64,000 nt of DNA from JBBRHQ01 sp963738305 (GCA_963738305.1 CAVTVU010000006.1:1-64000); one strand, 5' to 3'. Positions 33,314 through 42,409 are shown, counted from the stretch's first letter. The notes: generated from the letters alone by a model not told the origin. A program made the numbers and translations.

Positions 33314-35122
33314 TTGGAGATAACCACTGCTGAGCGCTACGCAAGCGGCGGGCCGGGAGGGGAGCCGGAGTCCTCCAACGTCTATGAGGCATTCCTGAAG
33401 ACGGTCGCGAGGATCGGCGAGGACGTCGCCCTCCGCACCGGCGACGACACGGTCTCGATCACCTGGAACGAGCTTTCGGATTGGGTCAGCCGGATCGCCG
33501 GCGGACTCGAGCAGCTCGGGCTGCAGAAGGGCGAGACGGTTGCCCTGATGCTCAACAACCGCCCCGAGTTCATCCCCTGCGACCTGGCCGCGGTCAGCCT
33601 CGGCGGGGTCCCCTTCTCGATCTACCAGACCTCCTCTCCCGAGCAGATCGCCTACGTGGTGTCCGACGCCGGCTCGCGGATCGCAATCATCGAGTCGGCC
33701 TTCCTCGAGGTCTTCAGCGAGGCGCAGAAGAGCCTCCCCGACATCGAGCACCTGATCGTGATCGACGGTGACGGAGGGACAGCGACGCTCGAGGACTTGG
33801 AGGCGGCCAACCCAGGCTTTGACCCGGCCGAGCGCGCCGCCGAGGTCGGCCTCGACGACCTCCTGACGCTGATCTACACCTCCGGCACCACCGGCCCCCC
33901 GAAGGGGGTTCAGCTCACCCATCGCAATCTGATGGCCCTGACCTCCGGCGTGGAGGGGATGGTCGAGCTGCCGAAGCGCGGCGGGCGCCTGATCTCCTGG
34001 CTGCCGGCCGCCCACATCGCCGAGCGCGGCGCTCACTACTACCTGCCCGTGGTCAACGGGCTGACCGTGACGATCTGCCCCGACCCGCGGCGGATCGTCG
34101 AGTTCATCCCCAAGGTGAAGCCCTCCTGGTTCTTCGCGGTGCCGCGGATCTACGAGAAGTTGAAGGCCGGCCTCGAGGCACAGCTCGCGACCCTTCCCGA
34201 CGAGCAACGGGTACCGGCCGAGAAGGGCCTGGAGGCGGCGATCGCAAAGGTCCGGCTCGAGCAGGCCGGAGAGGAGGTGCCCGAGGAGCTGGCGGCCGCC
34301 GTGGCGCGCGCCGATGAGGAGCTGTTCTCGAAGCTGCGAGCGGCGCTCGGCCTCGATGAGCTGGAAGCGGTCAACGTCGGCGCTGCCCCGACTCCGCTCG
34401 AGGTGCTCGAGTTCTTCCATGCGATCGGCATCCCGGTCGGAGAACTGTGGGGGATGTCGGAGACCTGCGGAGTGGCCACGCTGAATCCCCCGGAGAGGAT
34501 CAAGCTCGGCACCGTCGGGCCGCCCGTTCCGGGAGTCGAGATCAAGCTGGCCGATGACGGCGAGGTGATGGTCAAGGGTGACGGGATCATGCCCGGCTAC
34601 CGGAACATGCCGGAGAAGACGGTCGAGACCTTCGAGGACGGCTGGCTGCTCACGGGCGACATAGGCGAGCTCGACTCCGACGGCTATCTGAAGATCGTCG
34701 ACCGCAAGAAGGAGCTGATCATCAACGCGGCCGGCAAGAACATGTCGCCGGCCAACATCGAGTCGAGGCTGAAGGCGGCCGACCCGCTGATTGGCCAGTG
34801 CATCGCGATCGGCGACGGTCGTCCCTACAACGTGGCCCTGATCGTCCTCGACCCCGACTACGCGCCTGTCTGGGCCGCCGCCAACGGGCTCGAGGGCACT
34901 CCGATCGCCGAGCTTGCCTCCGACGAGAAGCTGCTGGCGGCCGTGGAGGAGGGAACCGGCGAGGCCAACGCCAAGATGGCGCGGGTCGAGCAGATCAAGA
35001 AATTCAAGGTCCTGCCCGAGGAGTGGGCACCCGGCGGGGACGAGCTGACGCCGACCATGAAGCTGAAGCGCAAGCCGATCGCCGAGAAGTACGCCGACGA
35101 GATCGAAGGGCTCTACAACTAA
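33314..35122 (+). CDS. Long-chain fatty acid-CoA ligase (FadD15-type)
   Basis: An AMP-forming acyl-CoA synthetase that activates fatty acids through an acyl-adenylate. The 602-residue protein starts TTG 33314, nine bases after a long AGGAGGAGGGG ribosome-binding site. The core motifs are IYTSGTTGPPKGVQLTHRN (P-loop), ELWGMSETCGVATLN, LLTGDIGELDSDGYLKIVDRKKELIINAAGKNMSP and the C-terminal LTPTMKLKRKPIAEKYADEI with the catalytic Lys region. The form is close to mycobacterial FadD15 and to plant and bacterial long-chain enzymes (recalled). It stands alone between the M50 protease and an AAC(3)-fold gene. Confidence 0.92.
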   Translation: MEITTAERYASGGPGGEPESSNVYEAFLKTVARIGEDVALRTGDDTVSITWNELSDWVSRIAGGLEQLGLQKGETVALMLNNRPEFIPCDLAAVSLGGVPFSIYQTSSPEQIAYVVSDAGSRIAIIESAFLEVFSEAQKSLPDIEHLIVIDGDGGTATLEDLEAANPGFDPAERAAEVGLDDLLTLIYTSGTTGPPKGVQLTHRNLMALTSGVEGMVELPKRGGRLISWLPAAHIAERGAHYYLPVVNGLTVTICPDPRRIVEFIPKVKPSWFFAVPRIYEKLKAGLEAQLATLPDEQRVPAEKGLEAAIAKVRLEQAGEEVPEELAAAVARADEELFSKLRAALGLDELEAVNVGAAPTPLEVLEFFHAIGIPVGELWGMSETCGVATLNPPERIKLGTVGPPVPGVEIKLADDGEVMVKGDGIMPGYRNMPEKTVETFEDGWLLTGDIGELDSDGYLKIVDRKKELIINAAGKNMSPANIESRLKAADPLIGQCIAIGDGRPYNVALIVLDPDYAPVWAAANGLEGTPIAELASDEKLLAAVEEGTGEANAKMARVEQIKKFKVLPEEWAPGGDELTPTMKLKRKPIAEKYADEIEGLYN

Positions 35123-35220
35123 GGCCGCCTCCTCTGCTCCAGCGGTCCGGGCGCGGCTTGGCCGGCGCCGTGCGCGTTCCGTAGCCTGGGGCGTGTGAGA
35201 GCAAATTCCGGCAGCCGCCC

Positions 35221-36144
35221 GTGAGGGGGATCCTCCGGCGCCTGCCGAAACCGGCGCGCGAGCGCCTGAGAACGGCTCGCAAGGGCTACCGTAATGCGCG
35301 CTTCCGTACCCGCGAGCGCCTGCGGCCGGTGCGGGTCGAGCAGGAGGCGATCGCGGACGCGCTGCGCCGGCTCGGCATAGGTCCGGGGGACGACGTCTGG
35401 ATGCAGACCCAGATGTCGGCCTTCGGGACGATCGTCGGCGGCCCGGAGACGGTGATCGGCGCGCTGCGCGAGGTGGTCGGCCCGGAAGCCCTTGTTGCGC
35501 TGCCGGCCTTCCCGGTGGCCGGGCTCTCGATCGAGTACCTGCGTGAGAACCCCGTGTTCGATTACCACCACACGCCGTCGCGGATGGGGGAGATAACGGA
35601 GTGCTTCCGGAAGCTCCCGGAGAGCCACCGCAGCCTGCACCCGACACACTCGATCGCAGCGCAGGGCCCCGGCGCAGAGGCGCTGCTCGCCGGTCACGAG
35701 AGCGCGGAGACCCCGTTCGGCGAGGGAACCCCGTTCGTCCGCCTGATCGAACGCAACGCGCGGCAGATCTTCTTCGGCACCAGCACCCGCCCGATGACCA
35801 TGTTCCACGCCTTCGAGTGCACCCGCCGCCCGGCTTTCCCTTACGACGTCTTCCTGCCCGACCGCTTTCCGGTGACCTGCATCGACGCCGGCGGGCACCG
35901 GATCGAAACCAGCACCCTCGTCCATCGTCCCCGGCTCTCGATTGGGCGAATCGACGCCAATCCGCCACTGGCCGCCGAGGTCCGCCGCAGGCTCGCGGCC
36001 GCGGGCATGGCCTGCGTGCCGGTGGGCCGCAGCGACGTGCTTGCGATCCCCCTGCAGGAGATGATCGCGGCGTTCGAGCCGATGCTCGCCGACGGGGTGA
36101 CGATCTACGATCCGGCGATGCTCGAGGCGGAGGCGAGACGATGA
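35221..36144 (+). CDS. AAC(3)-fold N-acetyltransferase family protein
   Basis: A 307-residue member of the antibiotic N-acetyltransferase (AAC(3)/YokD) family, which uses acetyl-CoA. It starts GTG 35221. After a basic N-terminus come EAIADALRRLGIGPGDDVWMQTQMSAFG, ALVALPAFPV, ENPVFDYHHTPSRMGEITECFRKL and RSLHPTHSIAAQGPGAEALL, with the family's catalytic His region. Chromosomal members often modify cell-surface sugars rather than aminoglycosides, so a resistance function should not be assumed. It is coupled (ATGA) to an alpha-barrel-like gene, which suggests a surface or glycan role. Confidence 0.8.
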   Translation: MRGILRRLPKPARERLRTARKGYRNARFRTRERLRPVRVEQEAIADALRRLGIGPGDDVWMQTQMSAFGTIVGGPETVIGALREVVGPEALVALPAFPVAGLSIEYLRENPVFDYHHTPSRMGEITECFRKLPESHRSLHPTHSIAAQGPGAEALLAGHESAETPFGEGTPFVRLIERNARQIFFGTSTRPMTMFHAFECTRRPAFPYDVFLPDRFPVTCIDAGGHRIETSTLVHRPRLSIGRIDANPPLAAEVRRRLAAAGMACVPVGRSDVLAIPLQEMIAAFEPMLADGVTIYDPAMLEAEARR

Positions 36145-37274
36145 ACGAGGTCGGGGGGGCGCCCACCGCGACGTCCCTCGAGCGGGTGCAAGAGCTGAAG
36201 CGCTTCGCCCTGGAGCGCCTCCCGGCGCTCCAGGGCGGTGACGGCGCCTTCTGCCACCAGGTCTCCGCCGAGGGCAACGGGCGCCTGGAGGGCCGGTCGC
36301 TTCGCTACACGCTGATCGTGCTGATCGGGCTGCTGCGCGCCGAGCAGCACGACATCGAGCATCCGCTCCACACCGGCGGCATCCGCGCCCGGGTCGAGTC
36401 CGACCTCTCCTCCGCGGAGCTCACGCCCGGGGACCTCGGCCTGGCGCTGTGGGCGGACTCGCGCATGGAGGCGAGCTGGGTCGGCGGCCTCGTCAAGGCG
36501 CTGCAGCGCTCGCCGGCCTCCTCGTCGCGGATTCGCTCGCTGCCGAGCATGGAGGTCGCCTGGATCCTCACTGGCCTGGTCGAGGCAGGCGTCCGGGTCG
36601 ACCTCGGCGAGGGCGAGGAGCTGCTGGATGCGGCCCGTTCCCAGCTGCTCGAGCGTCGTCCGGGAGGGCACCTGGTCCTCCACGTCGCCCGCGGGGCGCG
36701 CCGGCGCCTGCCGCATTTCGCCGATCAGATCTACAGCCTGCTGGCGCTCTCGCAGCTGGCCCGCGTCCGCCAGGACGCCGAGGCGCTCGAGGCCGCGCTG
36801 TCGCTGGGACGGAGGATCGTCGAGCTGCAGATGCCGAACGGCGCCTGGCCTTGGATCTGCGACCCGGTGGAGGGGACCGTGGTCGAGCCCTACGAGATCT
36901 ACTCGATCCATCAGGACTCGATGGCGATGATGGGCCTCCACAGCCTCAGCGCAGCGACCGACGATCCCTCCTTCCGCGCCGCCGCGCTTCGTGGGCTCTC
37001 CTGGAACTACGGCGAGAACGAGCTGGGGGCCCATATGTTCGACCCGGGCGCCGGGATGATCTACCGCTCGATCCGCCGCAAGCAACGCTTCGCCCGCGCA
37101 GGGCAGGCCCGCAACGCCGTCGCGGCCTACGCTCACGCAAAGCCCCGTCTGGCGCCCGCGGGCCGACTGGAGGTCAACCGCACGATGCGCCCCTACCATC
37201 TGGGATGGATCCTCGAGGCCTGGGCCGGCAAGGAGGAGCTGGCGACGCAGTTGTTCAAGCCGGCGCGGTGTTAG
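36141..37274 (+). CDS. Hypothetical protein with alpha/alpha-barrel-like repeats
   Basis: A 377-residue soluble protein, translationally coupled to the AAC(3)-fold gene. Helical repeats with conserved aromatic and Gly/Trp positions (GDLGLALWADSRMEASWVGG, QMPNGAWPWICDPVEGTVVEPYEIYSIHQDSMAMMGLHSL, MRPYHLGWILEAWAGKEELATQLF) resemble six-hairpin or prenyltransferase-like barrels that hold sugars or isoprenoids. The fold assignment is inference; no catalytic motif is certain. The final five codons (KPARC) and the TAG stop lie inside a palindromic element, so the native C-terminus was probably altered by its arrival. Confidence 0.65.
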   Translation: MNEVGGAPTATSLERVQELKRFALERLPALQGGDGAFCHQVSAEGNGRLEGRSLRYTLIVLIGLLRAEQHDIEHPLHTGGIRARVESDLSSAELTPGDLGLALWADSRMEASWVGGLVKALQRSPASSSRIRSLPSMEVAWILTGLVEAGVRVDLGEGEELLDAARSQLLERRPGGHLVLHVARGARRRLPHFADQIYSLLALSQLARVRQDAEALEAALSLGRRIVELQMPNGAWPWICDPVEGTVVEPYEIYSIHQDSMAMMGLHSLSAATDDPSFRAAALRGLSWNYGENELGAHMFDPGAGMIYRSIRRKQRFARAGQARNAVAAYAHAKPRLAPAGRLEVNRTMRPYHLGWILEAWAGKEELATQLFKPARC

Positions 37275-37313
37275 CGCCGGCAGGCGCATGTAAGGCCGCG
37301 AAGCGGCCGCAAG
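37251..37313 (+). repeat. Two-hairpin palindromic element, copy A6
   Basis: The 63-bp unit starts TTGTTCAAG. First stem GCCGGCGC/GCGCCGGC around GGTGTTA, spacer AGGCGCATGTAA, second hairpin GGCCGC-GAA-GCGGCC, ending GCAAG. It overlaps the 3' end of the preceding gene and supplies its stop codon. Confidence 0.9.
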
Positions 37314-37376
37314 TTGTTCAAGCCGGCGCGGTGTTAGCGCCGGCAGGCGCATGTAAGGCCGCGAAGCGGCCGCAAG
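37314..37376 (+). repeat. Two-hairpin palindromic element, copy A7 (exact tandem duplicate of A6)
   Basis: All 63 bases are identical to copy A6, then a third TTGTTC follows at 37377. The perfect identity points to a very recent duplication, or to an assembly artefact. Confidence 0.9.
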
Positions 37377-37395
37377 TTGTTCCCGGGCGGCGACC

Positions 37396-38328
37396 TCAGT
37401 GCGGTCTCAGAATGCGGAAGCTGCGGGTGGCGGGAGATAGGTCGGCGCGTCCGCCCTTCACCGCCTTTACCTGGAAGCGGTGCGCGCCGAACCCGAGCTT
37501 GCCGTAGGTCTTGGGAGAGCTGCAGCGCGTGAATCGCCCGCCGTCGAGCTTGCAGCGGAAGCTGCCGCCGGCGAGGCTGGAGGAGAAGCGAAAGGTGGGG
37601 GTGCGATCGTGGATCTTGCCCTGGGGCCCGGAGAGGATCCTTGTCTGCGGGTGCGGCGGCGGCGGGCAGGGGTGCTCGCTTGGCGGCGTGACGTTGGCGC
37701 GGGGGGTGGGGGAGGCCTCGGCGAAGTCGGCCGCGCTGGAGTTCGTGTCGTCGCCCGGCTCGAGCAGGTTGGCGCAACGGGCCGAGATGGAGCGGATCAG
37801 CGCCTTGCCGTCGGTGATGCCGAACGGGGACGTGCTCGGCTCGCTGGGCGAGGGCAGGCCACCGCTCGGAGGCATGAAATCTCCCCAGGAGACGCAGTCC
37901 GCAGGAACGCCGTCGGGATAGCAGACGGCTCCGCCCGCCGGGCTCATGGTGAGCTTGGCGTCGGTGAAGTCGGCCGCCGGACCGTTCGAGAAGACGGTTG
38001 CGTAGCCGCTGCCGGCGAGCAGGATGGTCGACTGGTTGGCGCTTGCGGTCAAGGTCTTGTTCATCGTCACAGTGGCGCTCAGCGAGCCGGCCGCGTCATA
38101 CAGCGTGATCGGGTGGCCGCTGACGAAGTTTTGCCCGGAGGCGGTCATCTGCAGGACGACGAAACCTGAGTTGGGTGCGGCCGTGCTGCCCGGGTAGACC
38201 TCGCGGATCTTCATCAGGTGGAAGCTGGCCGAGGCGGGCGGCGCCAGGATTGCGGCCGACAGCGCGCCGCAGCCTGCCAGCAGGGCGAAGAGGCGCTTTG
38301 CGCGAGGTGAGATCACCTGCCCTCCCAT
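37396..38328 (-). CDS. Secreted hypothetical protein with Ig-like C-terminal domain
   Basis: A 310-residue exported protein from ATG 38326-38328. The signal peptide (RLFALLAGCGALSAAILAPPASA) ends near residue 34. The next 120 residues read FHLMKIREVYPGSTAAPNSGFVVLQMTASGQN and ITLYDAAGSLSATV, resembling a lamin-tail-like beta domain. A proline-rich linker (PSEHPCPPPPHPQ) leads to a C-terminal Ig-like module with SGPQGKIHDRTPTFRFSSSLAGGSFRCKLDGGRFTRCSSPKTYG, a repeat common in secreted actinobacterial proteins. Six cysteines suggest disulfides. It is divergent from ispG. The function is unknown. Confidence 0.75.
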   Translation of the reverse strand: MGGQVISPRAKRLFALLAGCGALSAAILAPPASASFHLMKIREVYPGSTAAPNSGFVVLQMTASGQNFVSGHPITLYDAAGSLSATVTMNKTLTASANQSTILLAGSGYATVFSNGPAADFTDAKLTMSPAGGAVCYPDGVPADCVSWGDFMPPSGGLPSPSEPSTSPFGITDGKALIRSISARCANLLEPGDDTNSSAADFAEASPTPRANVTPPSEHPCPPPPHPQTRILSGPQGKIHDRTPTFRFSSSLAGGSFRCKLDGGRFTRCSSPKTYGKLGFGAHRFQVKAVKGGRADLSPATRSFRILRPH

Positions 38329-38373
38329 ACGGCTATCCGATGGTTCGGGTTCAACCGCAGGTACCCTTGGATC

Positions 38374-39629
38374 GTGGCCTCGAAGCGGCAGATATTCGTC
38401 GGCGGCGTGCCGATCGGCGGCGGCGCCCCGGTCGCCGTGCAGACGATGACCAAGACCGAGACGGCGAATCTGGAAGCGACCATGGAGCAGATCGGCAAGG
38501 TCGCCGACGCCGGAGCCGATCTTGTGCGGGTCGCCGTTCCGCGCGACCAGGACGCCGAGGCCCTGAAGACGATCGTCGCTGCCTCGCCGATCCCGGTCAT
38601 CGCCGACATCCACTTCAACCACACCCTGGCGCTGAAGGCGATCGACGCCGGCGCTCATTGCATCCGGCTCAACCCGGGCAACATCGGCGGCCGCGAGAAG
38701 GTCGCCGAGGTCGCCGAGCGTGCCAACGCCGCTTCGGTGCCGATGCGCATCGGGGTCAACTCGGGCTCCCTGCCCAAGCACCTGCACGAGCTGGAGCGCA
38801 GCGCCCCGGTCGAGGCCCTGGTCGGCGCCGCGGTGGAGTTCGTCGAGCTGATGGAAGGCCTCGACTTCGAGAACTTCAAGATCTCGATCAAGTCGACCAA
38901 CGTCCCCAACACGATCGCCGCCAACCGACTGCTCGCGGCGAAGGTCCCCTACCCGATCCACCTCGGGATCACCGAGGCAGGAACCAAATGGTCGGGGTCG
39001 CTGAAGTCCGCGGTGGGACTCGGGACGCTGCTCGCCGACGGGGTGGGGGACACGATTCGGATCAGCCTCTCGACGTTTCATGCCGAGGAGGAGGTCAAGG
39101 TCGCGTGGGAGATCCTCAAGGCGCTGCAGCTGCGCGAGCGGGGCCCGGTGCTGATCGCCTGCCCGACCTGCGGCCGGCTCCAGTTCGACATGGACTCGGT
39201 CGTCGCCGAGATCGAGCAGCGCCTCGAGGCGTACACCGAGCCGATCGAGGTGGCCGTGCTCGGCTGTGCCGTGAACGGGATCGGCGAGGCGTCTCACGCA
39301 GACTTCGGCATCACCGGTGCGAAGGACGAGGGGCTGATCTTCGCCGGCGGCAAGCCGCTGAAGAAGGTTCCGACCCGGCGGAGCTGGTGGACCGCCTTTT
39401 CGAGGAGATCGACCGCTCCCTCGACCGGGGCGGGGTCGAGGCCGACGACGCGGAGGTCCGCGAGGGCGCCGCGTGGCTGGCCAAGATCGAGGGGGAGAAC
39501 GCCGGCGACCTCACGCCCGAGAAGATCGCCCAGATGGAGCACGAGGCGGCCCAGCGAGGCGAGTCCGACCGGGTGCTGCTCGACGAGGAGGCCTCGCCGA
39601 CCGCGGGTCGCCGCTTCACCCGGGCCTGA
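38374..39629 (+). CDS. ispG: HMB-PP synthase IspG (frameshifted near the 3' end)
   Basis: IspG is a [4Fe-4S] enzyme that converts MEcPP to HMBPP, the penultimate MEP-pathway step. It starts GTG 38374 with KRQIFVGGVPIGGGAPVAVQTMTKT. Barrel motifs IADIHFNHTLALKAIDAGAHCIRLNPGNIG and KSTNVPNTIAANRLL follow, and the cluster cysteines lie in IACPTCGRLQFD and VAVLGCAVNGIGEA. A missing base near 39370 (CCGACCCGG) breaks the frame; repaired, it continues PAELVDRLFEEIDRSL and reaches a stop at 39627-39629, giving about 418 residues. The last 60 residues (KIEGENAGDLTPEKIAQMEHEA) form an acidic tail longer than usual. Confidence 0.93.
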
Positions 39630-39682
39630 GCCCGCGGGGACGGCTTACCGGCGGGCCCCCGACCGTCTAGGTTTACTCGCCG

Positions 39683-41377
39683 ATGGCGCGCGTCACCGCA
39701 GATCTTCTGGCCCACCGTCAAGGACCCGCCGGCTGACGCCGAGGCCCTCAGCCACAAGCTGATGGTGCGAGCAGGGCTGATTCGCCAGCTCGGCGCCGGG
39801 TTGTGGACCTATCTGCCTGCCGGGTGGCGGGTCCATCGCAATGTCGAGGCGATCATCCGCTCCGAGATGGACGCGATCGGTGGCCAGGAGATGCTGATGC
39901 CGGTTCTCCAGCCAGCAGAGCTGTGGAAGGAGACCGGCCGCTACGGGCTCGACATCCAGTTCCAGCTCGAGGACCGCAAGGGCTCGGAGATGGTGTTGGC
40001 GATGACCCACGAGGAGTGCCTCACCTTCCACGTCGCCCGCGAGGTGCGCTCCTACCGCGACCTGCCGCTGATCCTCTACCACCTCCAGGTCAAGGAGCGC
40101 GACGAGCCCCGGCCGCGGGCCGGCGTGCTGCGGTCCCGCGAGTTCGTGATGAAGGACTCCTACTCCTTCGATCGCGACACGGAGTCGTTCGAGCGCTCCT
40201 ACGAGAAGCACATCGGCGCGTATGACCGAATCTTCGATCGCTGCGGACTCGACTGGTACCGGGTCGATTCCGACGTCGGGATGATGGGCGGTTCGGGGGC
40301 ACACGAGTACATGGCGCCCTGCCCGGCGGGGGAGGACAGCATCGCCCTCGCGCCCGGGCTATGCCGCCAACGTCGAGGTCGCCTCCGCCCGCGCTCGGCC
40401 CGTCGAGCTGCCACCACCGCTCGAAGTCCCCGAGCCGGTCCCGACGCCGGGCCTGAAGACGGTCGAGGCGGTCGCGTCGCAGCTCGGCCTCCCCGAGGGC
40501 GCGCTGGTCAAGTCGCTGCCGGTCGTGGTGGACGACGAGCGGGGCTTCGTCCTGGTCCTGGTCCGCGGCGATCACCGCCTCGGCGAGGTCAAGCTCCGCA
40601 ACGCGCTCGGGGCCGACTTCCGTCCGGCCCGCGAGGAGGAGATCTCCGAGCGGCTCGGGCCCCCGGGCTTCATCGGGCCGGTCGGTGCCGATGTGCGCGG
40701 TGATCAAGGATGCCGCGATCGACGGCGATTCCTACGTCACCGGCGCCAACCGGGCCGACGAGCACCTGCGCGGGGTGCAGCCCGGGTCGCGACTTCGAGT
40801 TCGTCGAGATGGACGTCCGCTCCGTGGAGGGCGGCGACACGACCGTCGATGGCGGGACGATCGAGATCGTGCCGGCGATCGAGATCGGCAACATCTTCAA
40901 GCTCGGCACCCGCTACTCGGAGGCCCTGGGCGCCACCTACCTGGACGAGGACGGCCGCGAGCAGCCGATCGTCATGGGCAGCTACGGGATGGGGCCGGCG
41001 CGGATCGTCGCCGCCTCGATCGAGCAGCGCGCCGACGAGAAGGGGATCGTCTGGCCGCGCGTCGATCGCGCCCTGGGACGTCCACCTCGTCTCCCTGGCA
41101 AAGGCCGGCGAGGCCGAGCGCGAGCCCGCCGACCGCCTCTACGAGGAGCTTCGGGCAGCCGGCGCAGAGGTCCTCTACGACGATCGTGACGCGGGGCCGG
41201 GGGAGAAGCTGACCGACGCCGAGCTGCTCGGCTGCCCGCTGCGCCTGGTCGTCGGGCGCCGCGGGCTCGCCGACGGCATCGTCGAGGCGCAGGAGCGCGC
41301 CAGCGGCGCCGAGCACCGTCTGCCGCTGGCCGAGGCCGCGGCGAAGGCCGAAAGAGCTCCTCGGAAGGATCGAATGA
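39683..41377 (+). CDS. proS: Prolyl-tRNA synthetase, bacterial type with INS editing domain (at least six frameshifts)
   Basis: ProS charges tRNA-Pro and, in bacterial-type enzymes, clears Ala-tRNA-Pro with an inserted editing domain. Class II motifs are visible: FWPTVKDPPADAEALSHKLMVRAGLIRQLGAGLWTYLPAGWRV, PVLQPAELWKETGR and DSYSFDRDTESFERSY. The insertion domain follows (TVEAVASQLGLPEGALVKSL), then EIGNIFKLGTRYSEALGATYLDEDG, VMGSYGMGPARI and the anticodon-binding end. Extra single bases break the frame near 39702, 40360, 40697, 40790, 41068 and 41351. The repaired protein is about 563 residues, slightly shorter than E. coli ProS. Its stop overlaps the next gene's ATG at 41374. Confidence 0.9.
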
Positions 41378-42039
41378 GCGACGCCGCCCCTTTCGGCACG
41401 GGCCGGGTCCGGAGGCTGTTCGGGCTCGACCGCACCGGGCCCGAGCCGAAGCCAGACGCGCAAGCGGCGAGCCGCTGAGACCGCTCACGCTCCCGAACCT
41501 GGTCGGCTACATGCGGCTGGCCGGCGATCCCGCTATTCCTCTACCTGGCGCTGGACTCCGGGGACGGCCGCAGCGCTGCCGCGGCGCTGGTCTTCCTGGC
41601 GATCTCGCTCGGCGACTACGTCGACGGCTTCCTCGCCCGGGTCACCGGCCAGTACAGCCGCATGGGCGCGATCCTCGATCCGGTGGTCGACCGCCTGGCG
41701 ATCCTCTCCGGCGCCGTCGTCTGCTGGCACTTCGAGCTTCTGCCGCGCTGGGCGCTCGCGGCGCTCGTCGTGCGCGAGCTCGTCACCCTCGGTCTCGCGC
41801 AGTACGGGCTCCGCCATGGCGTCGACATCGAGGTCAACTGGCTCGGGCGGGTGGCGGTCTTCCCGATCATGGCGGCGATCTTCTTCTCGATGCTGTTCGG
41901 CGGCTGGCTGCCGACCGACCCTGCTGATCATCGGGCTCGTGCTCTCGATCCTGGCGACCGTCCCTCTACGCCCGGATGGGCACGGGAGGCGGCGCAGCGC
42001 CATCGCGAGCGGCTGAAATCGCACCCTCACTCTCCATAA
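41374..42039 (+). CDS. CDP-alcohol phosphatidyltransferase family protein (frameshifted)
   Basis: A membrane enzyme that swaps the CMP of CDP-diacylglycerol for an alcohol headgroup such as glycerol phosphate. The family signature DG-x2-AR-x8-G-x3-D-x3-D reads LGDYVDGFLARVTGQYSRMGAILDPVVDRL and is complete. The N-terminus begins MSDAAPFG at 41374, overlapping the proS stop, and leads to LTLPNLVGYMRLAG. Extra bases near 41531, 41927, 41970 and 41985 break the frame; the likely end is the TAA at 42037-42039, after QRHRERLKSHPHSP. About 220 residues with six membrane helices are expected. A PgsA-like gene near garA is also known in mycobacteria. Confidence 0.8.
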
Positions 42040-42054
42040 ACCTTCAACCTTTGG

Positions 42055-42083
42055 TCGACCCTTTGGCGAGGGCGCCTTATAAT
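42055..42083 (+). promoter_or_regulatory. Sigma-70-type promoter of the rsiG-like/garA-like/ftsR-like operon
   Basis: A perfect TATAAT -10 (42078-42083) stands 17 bp from TCGACC (42055-42060), which matches TTGACA at four of six positions. The predicted start is near 42090, about 25 bases before the ATG at 42115, with AAAAGGAG (42103-42110) as ribosome-binding site. This is the clearest housekeeping promoter in the window. Confidence 0.7.
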
Positions 42084-42114
42084 CGCCGCACGACCGCCAC
42101 CGAAAAGGAGTGAG

Positions 42115-42401
42115 ATGGAGGACACCTTTCCCGATCTCGGGATCCCTCAGCGACCCGGAGCTGAAGGCGCTGATCGAGAAGCTCACCGAGGAGGAGCAGG
42201 AAGTCTCCTACCGGCGGCGGGTGCTGCACGGGAAGATCGACATCCTCAGGGCCGAGCTGGTCAACCGGCTTCGCCAGAAGCGCGAGCGGGGAGATTCGCT
42301 GATCTCCGGCGACGACGTCCGCCAGCTGACCGAGATCCTCGCCGGCAAGGCCCCGCACGGTCCCGGAGGGCGAGGCGCCCGAGGACGAGCCGGCCGCCTA
42401 G
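42115..42401 (+). CDS. RsiG-like c-di-GMP-responsive anti-sigma factor candidate, single motif (frameshifted)
   Basis: In Streptomyces, RsiG is an anti-sigma factor for WhiG that binds c-di-GMP with two E(X)3S(X)2R(X)3Q(X)3D helices. The repaired 93-residue protein has one such motif at residues 27-42: E27, S31, R34, His38 in place of Gln, and D42 (bases 42194-42241). It lies in a helix-rich segment from SLSDPELKALIEKL to LRQKRERGD, so the protein would act as a homodimer, as described for Rubrobacter. An extra G near 42140 and another near 42367 break the frame; the repaired tail is VPEGEAPEDEPAA with TAG at 42399. It leads an operon with garA-like and ftsR-like genes. Confidence 0.65.
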
Positions 42402-42409
42402 CGGCCCCG

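Noticed and set aside
35221..36144. Aminoglycoside resistance gene
   Set aside because: The AAC(3) fold also covers sugar-modifying enzymes; context and the coupled gene do not point to resistance.
6549..37376. Family A repeats as a CRISPR array
   Set aside because: Copies are at most two per site, without unique spacers of constant length, and no cas genes are present.
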